This document shows positions 1 to 11,996 of a stretch of DNA of 64,000 nt, piece after piece. The notes below the pieces were generated by a model. The model was not told the DNA's origin and ran no database searches. It saw only the letters and a list, made by a program, of their open reading frames with translations. Source of the DNA: Marisa cornuarietis (lineage: Eukaryota > Mollusca > Gastropoda > Architaenioglossa > Ampullariidae); contig SMMW01000145.1 in assembly GCA_004794655.1 (NCBI GenBank), positions 688,501-752,500 on the forward strand, written 5' to 3'. Made by a program: the position numbers and the translations under genes. Within the stretch, counting starts at the first letter, position 1, and every line of letters starts with the position of its first letter.

Positions 1-354
1 CTCCCTGCAGAGAACTGAAAAGAAGAGCCCAGCCACTTTCAGCTGCATTTTTACTTTCCATGACTAGTGTGCTTTGGGGTGGACAGGTGAAGGTTGTCAG
101 TCACTGGGCTGTGTGAGTCTCAGAATGCAACCCTCTGTTCTAAGCAGATAAAGCAAGTCTAAATGTGTCTTAAGAGCGCTGTAATTTAAAGAAAAAAGAG
201 AGGAAGGGAGCATTTTCTGTTAATTATTGTTAGTGCTTGAAGACTAAAGAATCTGGGAAGATTTCAAGATGTGGTTTATGGTCATGCTCAGCCATTTTGC
301 TGTTGCCATGTAATCTTGGCAAGTGAAATTATTGTGCTTTATCTTTGATGACAG
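1..354 (+). other. Intron of the EFA6/PSD gene (left edge of window)
   Basis: No coding exon is visible here. The stretch ends in the acceptor AG at 353-354 that opens the first EFA6 exon, so it is the 3' part of an intron whose upstream exon lies outside the window. No repeat family is recognised. Confidence 0.7.
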
Positions 355-2658
355 CACCTTTAGGGAAGCGTGGCTGGAAGATGGTGTATGCTGTGCTGCG
401 AGATCTTATTTTGTACCAGTACAAAGACGAGCACCAGGTCCGCAAAGGGCAGTTTGTGGAGAGTGCCCATAATGTTGTTCGAATACACCATGCTCTCGCC
501 ACTAAAGCAACAGACTACACCAAAAAGCAACATGTCTTTCGACTCCAGACTGCAGATTGGGCGGAGTTTCTGTTCCAAACAGGGTTAGTGGACTACAGAT
601 GGCAGTTCTGGTATTTGTAGATTTTTTGTTTACTTTGATGGAGGAATCGTTGCTCTTGCTTACCTTGTAACAGGTCCTTTTTCTTTTAACCATAGCTTAC
701 TCTTTTTAGTCTCCATTTTTATCTACATTTGTTTTGTCCCCAGCTTTTTGTCTTATTATTTTCAGTTATTTTGTTACATGTTTTCTTTGGATTAAAAGTT
801 GTAGTAGTGACACACAGACACACTTGAGACCAAAATTAACCCTTTGGGAAATCTGTGTGTGGTACTGTTGTTTATTCTTCCATCCCTCGTGTTCTATCCA
901 TTTAGTCCATGTCTCTTTCCCATTTTAAGCGCTAAGAGCATGCTCTCTATGAGTGTGAATATGCTTTATAAAAATCTTCATTTATTATTATTATTATTAT
1001 TATATATAAAACAAAAAATAAACCACTGCATACTGTGAACAATTTTTTACAGCATAGTGTTGAGCATTAAATAACTGGTATAGCTGTACCGAAAGTAATT
1101 TTGTGAGGTCACTTTTTGTAAAATTCCATTATTTTCCCTAGGAGTTCCAGAGAGCTGCAGGAGTGGATTGACACCATAAACCTTGTAGCTGCCACATTGT
1201 CAGCACCTCCCTTGCCTGCAGGTGTTGGATCTCAGGCCCGGTTTCAGCGCCCTCTTATGCCTTCATCTTGTACCAAGCTTAACATTGTAAGTGCTGAACT
1301 CAGTTACAGTCAATTGTAAAGTGCGTACTATACTTCTTTACATGAATGGCAGCGTATGTTGTGGTTTATTATGTTTCCAGTAATTGTTTTTATTTTCCAC
1401 ATTAATGCACTTGTAGCATTGTTTATACACTCTCAGTGTCGTTACCCTTTTTGTTGTTCAATTTCCTGGATTTTATCTTCATTCTCTCCTGTTTCCTAAT
1501 TTCTTGTTTGCATATTTTTCTATATAATCTTTGCCTGTGGTGTTAAACATTTGTTCACTTTAATGCTAACATCCATCTCTTTCTCACACATGCATGCACA
1601 CATGTATGTGCCTTATGGTGTTTGTGCTCAAGGATAGGCTGCTTTGCAGTGCAAGTGCTTGATGATTCTGTTGCTGCTGTTATTGCTATTGTACCAATAT
1701 AAAATGCCTTGTAAGTGTAAAATTGTTACTTGTAAACTCCTAGATCTTAATTTTGCCAGTGCTTTTGATTGGAGCAGAATGTAATTTGTCATGTTTTTGT
1801 GATTCTGCTTATTTTAATTTGCTGGGAACCATTCCATTTCAGATTTATTGTGTGCGTTGTACAAAGTACTGATGATGAACTAATCATATCCATGTCTCTC
1901 AACAGCACGAGCAGCTAAAATGTCACGAGCAGCGAGTGGCTCAGCTGGAGCAGGAAATGCAGCTTCATCGTGCAGCTGCCCCTGAGAAAGGTTCCAAATC
2001 TAGCGCCATCTCAAACTATATTGAGAAAGAACACTACCTCGAATTTGAGGTCAGTTTGTGCTTAGTTTAAGTGCTGTTTCTTGGTTTGGGTTGTTCATGA
2101 CATTTGTGTTCTTGTGCTTCCACATTTGAACACAGAAAACTCACACTGTGAAATTTTGTTCTCATTTTGTCCCTTTTCCGATCTTTAACACTTTGTGGTG
2201 CAGAGTTAAATAAATATAGCAGAGCTCTCGAGAACACTTAGTATTACTATGTGAAAATTAGTTTACTCTGATGTGCCTGAGCATCATTGCTTTTCTGTGC
2301 TGCTTTTGTCTGGTTACATTTTGTTGGCTTCATGTGATTTTTTTCTTTTCTTGTTCAGCTGAAAAGGTTCAAAACATATATTTATCTGCTGCAAGCCAAA
2401 ATAATGGCCCCACCAGAATTGGAGCCATCCTTGGTGGAAACAGCCATTGGTGAGGATGAGGAGATCTCCCTGCATGGTTCTCCTGTTGCCTCAGCACCTA
2501 GACCCTACTATGGACCTATGTCATCCATGGCCATGGGAACAAGTGCAAGCATTGGCAAAGGCGCTTTCAGCAAGCCTGTGCAACGCAGCCTTTCAGATAG
2601 GTACAGTTACCGTGCTGCCATCTACAACACTGAACGAGTAGAATATGACATGATTTGA
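355..2658 (+). CDS. EFA6: EFA6/PSD-family Arf6 guanine nucleotide exchange factor, C-terminal four exons (5' incomplete)
   Basis: EFA6 (PSD) proteins activate Arf6 at the plasma membrane, linking membrane traffic to cortical actin. They have a Sec7 exchange domain, a PH domain, a coiled coil and a C-terminal tail; only the last three are here. Coding exons are 355-583, 1142-1286, 1906-2049 and 2359-2658. All introns are GT-AG and phases join exactly: codon 582-583/1142 is split and the others are phase 0. Exon 1 gives most of the PH domain, with [20 protein letters not shown] and the hallmark [19 protein letters not shown] followed by [13 protein letters not shown]. Exon 2 has the PH C-terminal helix ([20 protein letters not shown]). 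Exons 3-4 give the coiled coil ([19 protein letters not shown], then [19 protein letters not shown]) and a Ser-rich tail ending in VEYDMI and a TGA at 2656-2658. Vertebrates have four paralogues (PSD, PSD2-4); invertebrates usually have one, so I use the ancestral name. Family assignment is strong; the paralogue cannot be set from this part. Confidence 0.93.
980..1003. repeat. (ATT)n microsatellite in EFA6 intron
   Basis: A run of about seven ATT units lies between the first and second EFA6 exons of the window. It has no visible link to a mobile element. Confidence 0.8.
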
Positions 2659-3100
2659 GGGACCAATTTGAAGCTTCTTGCCTTGAAGAGCTGTTAGAAC
2701 CAAAATAAGAAAAAAGAAAAGACCAGATATCATTGAGACAACCACAGATATGAAAAGAACCCCCAAAAGGGAAGAAGCTTTGAATAGAAAGGGGAATTAT
2801 CTCAAAGTGGCAGTTCAACTATTGTAAAAATAAATAAAACAACCAGCAAGCAGAAAAATATTGACTTGAAGCCAGTATACTTCCAGACTTAATTATTATT
2901 AAAAACTGGTGAGGCATTAACTTTCAGACATTCAGATAGTGCGACTCCAAACCATTTACAGTTTTGGGTATTTATTTTTTTAATGCAGTTATGACAGTTT
3001 ACTTTCTTTAATTGAATTTGATATAGTCAACAGTTGAGCATTTGTATTATTGCTTTTTCAATCATAATAATAATAAAATTGTCTTAAGATTGTCATTGAA
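2659..3100 (+). other. EFA6 3' UTR with candidate poly(A) signals
   Basis: AATAAA hexamers occur at 2829-2834, 2833-2838 and 3072-3077 downstream of the stop codon. Any could end the transcript. A longer 3' UTR cannot be excluded because no other gene starts in the next 19 kb on this strand. Confidence 0.5.
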
Positions 3101-6100
3101 GATTTAGTTGCTCGCTTAATTGTTTTTTTTTTTTTAAAAGCCTCTTGTGCATTAGGCTTGCTTTCTAGGTAGCTTTTGGGAGAGGGGTTTGTACCACATG
3201 CTAAAATCAATCAACAACTTAACAGAAGCTTTGTAATTAAACCTTGATGCCCTTAGAAATGTTATTATAGGTTTTTAACTCAGATTACAGTTCAGATGTG
3301 GGGAAGGCTTTATGGCTGCTGCAAAGCTAGTCTGATTACAAAGCAGAAAAAAGGGAAGCTGCAGATGATCACAAAGCAGGAGTAGCACATAAGTGTGCTG
3401 TCGTATGTCTTTCAGTGAGTGTTTTGCTTTGGGAATATGCTTTTTAAGCAGTATCAAAGTTGTTATTATCTCTTATAGTCAGGACTGTCTAAAGATGTAT
3501 GGTTCTAACATAAAATTCTTTGGTAGGGTTGGGAGTGAAGTAATTACAGATTTTTAATTCTAAGCTGATGATGAAATATTTTGTTTTTTTTCCCTCCTGT
3601 TGACAGAAATAGATTTGAGTGAGCAAGCAAGGCACTTAGGCTTATATCAGGGACTATGACATGCACCTGGTAAAATATTAGACTTTCTCTGAGTCTGGAA
3701 TGATACAGAGTCTAGATGCTAATTCTTGGCTTTGTGCATGGGTGAGACTTTACTGGCTTGATCCAGATTTCAACAAGATTGTTACCCTGGATTATTCGAA
3801 GAATGCATTACTACTCAGTCTATAAGTTTCAAACATTTCAGAGCCATTAAAATCCCACCCATGACTTGCTCGGCACTATCTTCAATTTTGTGATGTGAAG
3901 AAAAGGTTGTGCCTGTGGAACCCACACGTAGTCTCAGAGACTGTTACTTCTGTTCCTAAAAGTGAGCTTCATCTTGAGCGTTGTGTGCATGCCTAACAAC
4001 TGAAACCACCACACTCATAATCACTATATGTTCATGGCCTTTTTCATTATGTTGCTGAAGCAACAAGTACTAACCATTATTTCTTAGTGGGTGGGCAACT
4101 GTTAATTAAGGGTGGATTCAAGAAAAGTTCATCTGTGAATTCAGTCCCAAAATCATGTCACAGGTGACCAATCAAACTGGAGTTTTATCTGCTTGACTTT
4201 CTCAGAGTCAGAACTAACACTCAAAATTGCTATTACTCTGTGGATGTGTTACCATGACAAAACTCAGGGGTTACATGATTACTTACATTGGGGATTAGGG
4301 GCAGAGTTTGTTACATGTGAACAAAAAGGTAAAAGCATCATATTCATGGTAAGAGTAAACATGTCAGATTCTTTGACAATGTTTCTGTTACATAATAATT
4401 GGATATTTTGCAGTTGCTATTTAAATATTTATTTGGTCTGGGTTTTTTTTTCTGTACAAAATGTTTAGAGATTGGCTGGATGGCCGCAGTAGTAAGCATC
4501 TATTCATACTATTCTACTATATTATTAAGTTAAACAAAGATATCTCTAATTGTAACAGTTCTTGTGGTGATCTTAGATTTTAGGACTTTTCGCTGATTTC
4601 TGCAAGACAGATCTTGAAGTTACGAATATTCACTACACGTATAAAGGAGGAGAGAGACATAGGCTTACACTTATTCTCTCTCTCTCTTTTTCACTCGCTT
4701 GCTCACTCACTCTTTGCACCCTGTAAGAATCTCAGGTATCAGCAGCATCCAGTTTAAACCGCATGTAGTACTACTTGATCTTTTTATTTTTATTTTTTTT
4801 GTGAAGTTGTTAGATCATTGCATAGCAGTGTTCTGGAATTGGTGTGTTGAAATTTTCACAAGCCAGCTTTATATTGTTGCCATATCTTAAATGTATCAAT
4901 CCACACTTGACCAACAACAGAAGGCATTACTTTTATTCTTAGGTGCAAATTTGTTTCATTTAGAAGCCCTTTATTCGGATATTGCCTTTGTATGTCTATA
5001 GTTTAAGGAATATATGTCTGTCGTATTACTGTCATTAAATCTCGCAGGAGCGACCTGTAAGTTGCTTTGAGGTTGTTCATCCACTATGCTGGTGTGTCCA
5101 GAGTAGGCAGCAAAGAAACCAATAATAAAAATGACCACCTTGATAAAAGTTGATTGAATGTGTCTTATTTCTTTAGATCACATGCTAACCAATCTTATGC
5201 TCAGCCTAAACATTTCTTAACAGCACGTACTTTTAGTGTGAGCTCAATACACCTTGTGTCCAACAATGCAGGAGATGCATTACACCACAAACCATTTTGT
5301 TTCCTGAAATTCTAATGTGGCCTCCTGTCATATACTTTTTACATATATTGGTTTTTCTCACTCTAAAAATATTTCTTGATCTTTTGTGGTTCAGTGAAAC
5401 ATTTCAGTTTCGGCTTGACAAGAAGGAGCTAAGTGAATAATTCATTTTAATTTTTTAATTATAACCGTGGAAAATAGCATTCATTGGTGGAATAGCTTTA
5501 GCAAATCCAGGTTACTGGTCCACTTACCAGCAACAAATGAAGAGAGGGAACATAATAATGACAGAAAACTTTTGTGTGGGACCAAAAATCATCTAGATGG
5601 TCTACAGTGCCATTGGATTATTCATTTGAACTTTTAAAGAAACATTCTTATCCCATCACATATGAAAAAATGAATATATGCTAGAAAGTCGACATTCAAC
5701 CAGCAGGAGATAAGCGTAATGTGAAGCTGTTTTTTGATGAATTTAGTGTGATTAGTGAGACATAAGCACTTCAGTACAAAAGAGCTATATTCTTTGGCAG
5801 CAAACCATCGCCAGCATCATGCTGTAGACAAATATGACCAAGTATTTTCACCAGGGTGACTGAGAATACAAGTAAACTAACCCGTAATATGATTTAAGTG
5901 GCTCATAACATTCTTGGGTGTCTCTAAGGTAATTAACTACAATATGTAGTTAAAGCAGGTGAACATCTATAAGCATTTCTGTTGAATGTATACATTGGAG
6001 ATGCTACTTCTATCTTAAAGATAGGAGAGAGAGTGGATATATGAATGGTTACAGAGTAAACAGATTACACACCAAGACATTCTCATTCAGGTTATGAAGG

Positions 6101-9100
6101 TTTTAGTAAATGCTTTGAATACCAGATGGAATGGAGTCTTAATTAAGTACAGTGTCTGTTCATTATCTTTTCCTTCTCTCTGTCATGTGGCCAATCCCAC
6201 TTTTCACGGTATGTTGTGGCAAGATGCATCCCTATGCTGCTAGTCTCTCCAGAAAAGCTGCCGACCTCACTTTTTCCCTTCTCCTTGCCTCAAATGGGTC
6301 ATTGCCTTTGCTGCTCCTCTTCCTTGTGTTGCTGTTGACAATTAAAGGTACATTACATCTTGAAATGCTGGTCTAAAAGACAACTGACCAACTTTGTGTG
6401 CATTTCTAGAATAAGAAATGGGCAGGGTGGGAGTTAGCCAAGTGGTCAACATGTAAGACAGACTGGACACACTGATATCCACACATGCATGTTTGCTTTC
6501 AGGCACATGCATTTGCATATTATGACCCTTGGGTTTATTGTCAAAGATGATTACCTCAGCTAGATCATTTTATTGCATTTTTGATTGTCCACTTTATGAA
6601 ATGCCAGCTGAAGGTTAGCAGTATCATTTCTGGTCAGTTTATGGCTAAATACTAGCTAAACAGTTTTGTTGGATCCATGAACATAAGAGCATTTGGTGGC
6701 CTTTTAAAATTTCAGACTGTTTTCCTTGAAATATTCTTTGTTAAAGTAGAAATAGCATCAAGTAAGTAATAAAGAGTACAAATTGTCTTTAGAGCTCCAT
6801 GTCTTCTCTATTTCTTAAATATGACAAAGATTACTGATAGTGGACATACATACATGTCATGAATTATTATTTTCAAAGCTGTCTACAGCACACATGTATG
6901 CACACATCATAGATTATTGATTATTACTTTCAAACCTATGTAGATCCTCTCCTATTATGTTGCTAACCTTAATTCTTGCAAGATTTTGTGTTGGAGATGC
7001 AGTGAGGTAATGAGGAAGGACCTAAAATAACTCAAAGGCAAATGACAATTTTTAATACACTGGTAGCTTGTATTTCTAATATGCATTTAAGAATGAAAAT
7101 AGTATCTTAGTTTAGAAAAAAGAAATTTAATCGAACTACTTAAAGTCTGAGCCTAGACTGTTGAATCAGAAGAAGTGGCAAGTTTCCTTAAATATGACAT
7201 GTTTCCATAAGTTTCATCTCTCAGCTGAACTCAGTGAAGACATGGCCAAGGATACAAATACAAAGTGCCATGCTCAGAGCTAAAGGACAATTTTATATTG
7301 ATATTTTTGCTGTTTTTCTCCCTTTTTCTGCAACAAAAGAAATGGTTGTATATATAGCAAAATATAGCTTATGTGAGTTCAAATTTTGAGTGGATGATGC
7401 TAGGCATATGTATAATCATTAATACTATGCTAAAAGATGCCTTAGAAAACTCTCAAGACCTTGTGAAAGCTGTAGATGACATTATAACAGTGATAATCTA
7501 TGTCATTGTCAGCATCTGCAACTGTGGGCAGTACTTGTTAAATATACATCATGCAGCTAGTTTGCTTGACGTTGACCATCATTGTCAGCACAACTACCTA
7601 ATGAAGGACACCTTTCACCCCTCCCCTTCCCCCCTTTCCCTATCGTCATTCTTCTCACTGCATGAAAAGTTCTGCTGCTTTCTTAGGACTGGCACAAATT
7701 AGCTGCATTTATGTTATGGTTTGTTTCTTTTGTTACTATTTTGTATTGTGATGGTAATACTGCATAATTTCCAAAGGGCAATGATGTGTTTCTTAATAAG
7801 AAAACCATTTAACTGTTATGCATACATTGTGCATGAATTGTTCAAAGCAAATTAGCCCATAGTCTGCACTTTGCAAAATCAGTTTGAGATGGACTGAGGG
7901 GTGAGAGCTGAGGCCAGGACTGATGTGTAGTAATGCGCTTTCTTGTAAACAATCATCAGTTGATACTAGTCTCCCGTTTCGGTGACTTTTGGTGCCGTAG
8001 TTACATTTATTACTTAAGAGGGTGAGGATGGTGGATGGAGAGTTACAAGAAAATGACTGAATTGCACGTCTTCAAGTCACGGTGTATTTGTTAATTGTGA
8101 TACTATAGTTGCATGCATACTTTTTGTCAGCATAATTTAAAATGACGTTTCTTTGTTAGCTGTTATTGCTGTTCTTTGTTTTACAAATGCATTCCCCATA
8201 TATCTCTCATTTTTACTTTTTGGCTGGCATACAAGTTTATGAAAATCAGCAATAATGTATGTTACCCTACCATGTCTTTGTATATATTTTCTTCACATGC
8301 ATACACAAGAATACTTGTATAACTTTACATTTGAGTTTAATGTATTTCCTTAACTGATAATACTATCAGATGTCAGTTCAAATTGAATGTCTTTTTTTCC
8401 AATTTCAGGGATGGGAACCATTTTCAGTTAAAGTTTTATGGGCTTGTTTCAAGAGAATGATTGTTTAGTTTGAAATGATCATAATTTCTGGCTTTTACAA
8501 TATCCTGGTGTACAAAGTAAATGTCTAAATGGAAATAAATTCATTAGTATTTTCTCTGCAAGACAAGTACTCCCATATCATGGCTGTTTGGCTTGCATAA
8601 CACGAAAATGTTAGTCTTGGGGAATGAGTTCAACTTGCTCAAGACTAAAAATGTTACAGTCACTGTACAGCATTTCTTGGGTGGCATGATAAAGTACCAT
8701 TAGCCTCCACTGGCCTAATGCCACTGTCATTCTGCTGTTGACACTTTCTGTTGTGTTTTACTGTGAACTTTGTGTTTTATGTTTCATTCTTTGTCCATCA
8801 GACAGGAAGTTCAGGCTACTCCTGATAGGACAAAGGTACCTCCTCTTCAGCGCAGCATCTCTTAGCTCTTATGTTTTTTTTCTATCAAGAAAGTAAAGAT
8901 TTTAGTTATGTTAAAATCCAGAAGGGAGGATGGGTGCCTAAATGGTCATTATCATTACTGTTGATGATGACCAACCTTGTAACTTACAGCACTTCTAAAG
9001 CATATCAGATTCTGCAGCTAACAGTAGGGATTGCCAAAAATCAGGATTGGTGTTTTTAACTTCAGCTCATGCTTTTTTGGTGTGAAAACATAAGGGCTAT

Positions 9101-9164
9101 TGTTGAATTGACAATTCCCTCCTTTATGTATTTCTGATTTATTATTTGTGTTAGAGACTGAACA

Positions 9165-9265
9165 AGCGAGCATCTGAGAGAGAGAGAAGGGGAGGGGGGA
9201 CAGAGACGTACACAGGAGAGGAAGAGAAGGGAGGAAGGAGCAGAAGTTGGGGGGTGGGGGGTTGG
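9165..9265. repeat. Purine-rich GA/G tract, G-quadruplex capable
   Basis: About 100 bases almost free of pyrimidines on the plus strand: a (GA)n core, then GGGGAGGGGGG, GGAAGAGAAGGGAGG and GGGGGGTGGGGGG. The closely spaced G-runs could fold into a G-quadruplex, and the purine strand could form triplex DNA. No gene is attached to it. Confidence 0.7.
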
Positions 9266-11858
9266 AATAGATAATGTGTATGAGCATTTTAAAGAAATTA
9301 AATGGACTAGGGCAGGTTGAGATTTATAGCATAGGCACTGCATTGCAAACTAAAAAGTGGCATGTGCATTATAATTTCTTGGAATTTTCTCTCTTGCATT
9401 TGTGGGGAATGCTTTGCTGCATATGTGGGTTTTTTTTTCTTCAATCTTGTAGTCAGAATTATTGAAATTTTGTGTTTCTCTCTGGTAGATTTCTTTTTTA
9501 TGTGTGTTTTTAAAAAGCTACACTGCACTTTGACACTTGTACTTGGTTGGCAAAGGAGTTAATGAAATGTTCCTTATAATTATCATTTAAGTGGAGGTTC
9601 CATTTATTTGATTTGCATGTTAATTGTGGACAAAGTGTTGTTAGAATTTTCTGTTATTTTCTTCCTTGTGGAAACAAACAACACTGGTTTCTTTATAATT
9701 TTCTTACAGCTAAACAGAAATAGATTGCCTGTGCATGGTAATATAGATTGGATTTTTGCCAACTTCCTCGCTGGGATTCATTTTTTCAAACACAGTGGTA
9801 TTATTGAAGACCTTATTTTCTGTGATTGCCGCTAAAAATGTTGAGCTTTCATTTCGTGTTTGTGTTGATTGCAGTCATGGTCTTGAAGCAATTATTACAT
9901 TGTTTATTAAATGCTCTCTCTTTACCATTTATACCGACCCTGCAGTCTTCATTGCTGTCAAGTTATTGCTATAACTAGGGGTGTGTTCTGAGGACAGCTG
10001 ACCAATTAAAATCAGTTACATGTCAGTTATGCATTAACCTCCTGGAACAAGTTGTTTGACACTCAAGGGAGTACCTAGCAGGTTTGCATGTGTTTACTAG
10101 AAAGCTGAGGCCAGGAAAGTGTTGAGCATAGTGGTTGCTGTCTTGGTCTGACCATGGTGTTAAAGGCGCCTTCAACACAGTGGTACTTTTTAAAAATGTA
10201 TATATTAAGACCTTACTACTGGAGGTTACAGCACCCGTTTGCAGAAAGAAATTAATGTGTTGCCTGTCTATATGGCTTCTGATCTCACACAAATTGAACA
10301 AATTTTGTGCCAAAGTAAAACTATGGTGGAAATTAAGGAGAAACTTGTCACAAGTGTAAAAAGACAGTAATTTTTGTGTTTGCTTACTGTTGGCTATTGT
10401 TTTTTTAAAGTAGTTTTTCTCTTTTTAATTGCATTTCAAGCATGTGACAGACTATGTTTTATGAGAATATCTTAGTAAAGGAGTAATGTAGGCATTAACA
10501 ATGAAATGACACTTCAGCTTCCTTGTCAACATCCTATTTTGCATTTCAAAAATAGTGCTTTGCATTGATTTATATTCACATGCCATGTATATTTTAAGTC
10601 AAACATCATGCTTCAAAGGTACATCTGTGTTGAACTGAATATTTGCCTACATTAAAGAATTATTATGTTCTAGCTTTAATTACTAACCCAGATTATACAG
10701 TTTTCTGCCCCACTATACATCATATAGCAATGTAAGTTTAAATTCAGTTTTATTTTCAAACAGCTCACTTTAACATAGTGCACATACACTAGCATTTATG
10801 CACATACACACATATTGAACATGGTTGGATAGAATCACACATATGCAGAATGCAAAGCAATATAATACAATGTTTCTCAGACATACAGGCTGAGCTATGA
10901 AATGAGGTGTCAACATAGCTTAGTGAGAATGTCCTATCTCCAACTAGTTTTCCTCCTTGTTCTAAAATTTAGAAAGCATGTTTGTCAAGTAAACAAAAGA
11001 AGATATTTACAAGTTGCCTTTGACTTAATGTCATTGTTTTGTTAAAAATGAACATCACACCATTCGTGACACTTCCTGAGATCTTAGTATCGATTCATCG
11101 GTTCTTCTCAGTCTTACCAAAGGCTTTGTAAAGGGTTTTTGTGACAGCTGGCCTGTAATGTATTTTTTTCCTTTGAATGGTGGAAATCTCAAAGATCTAG
11201 TCAGAGACTTGGTGTTATTAAGTCTCATTCTTCACAGTATTTATGTGTTATCTGCATCTGCTCAATATTTTTAAGAGGACAAATAATTGTTTTCATACAT
11301 TTGAGACAGCCTTCTGCCCATTACACAAGTCAGGACAATTTCTTAATACCAGCTTTTATTCAACAATACATTTACAAATATATATTTATATATGGACAAA
11401 GCACTTTCTACCTATTCATATGTCAAAATACATTAGAGAGTCATGGCAATTTTTTGTGTAAGTATTTGGCAGACATCTAACCCTTTTTTTTATACAAAAT
11501 GCTAATTTACTGCCATTTTCTAGCTGCATCATGCAGGATGACCTGCTGTGCCATGGTACTAAGCACAGTGCCTACAAAATAACTACAGTAAGCAGTGAAA
11601 ATTGTTCACAAGCTTCTGTGAAGCTACTGACAAGCCTATCATCACCTCTGCACATTTGTGAACAATTTTCTAAATCTTTACAAGTATTACACTGTATCAA
11701 GATAAAGTACCTGATATATATATATAGCATGTACTATGTGTATAAAGAATGCAATATGTGTTCTGAAGTTTATAATAAAAATTACTACTTCTCCTAAAAT
11801 ATAAAAAAGTTGAGTTTAAAATATAGTCTTAAACAGAATTAAACAAGGCATTGGTTAT

Positions 11859-11996
11859 GAGCAGCATAGTGTAGTTGGCAAGAAGTAATTGTGATTGGTT
11901 TTGAACAGCAAAGTGTTGTCAGCAGGAAGTAATTGTCTGTGATTGCTTTTGAGCAGCAAAGTGTAGTTGGCAAGAAATGATTGTGATTGGAGGTAA
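11859..11996. repeat. Tandem repeat, about 3 x 44-48 bp
   Basis: Three imperfect copies start near 11859, 11903 and 11951. Each begins GAGCAGCA(A/T)AGTGT (second copy GAACAGCA) and continues with AGTTGGCAAGAAGTAATTGT-like sequence. The long minus-strand frame across it is a by-product of the repeat. Confidence 0.8.

Noticed and set aside
6425..6490. TAGCCAAGTGGTCAACATG, resembling a tRNA A box
   Set aside because: No matching B box or cloverleaf downstream; too weak to call a tRNA or SINE.
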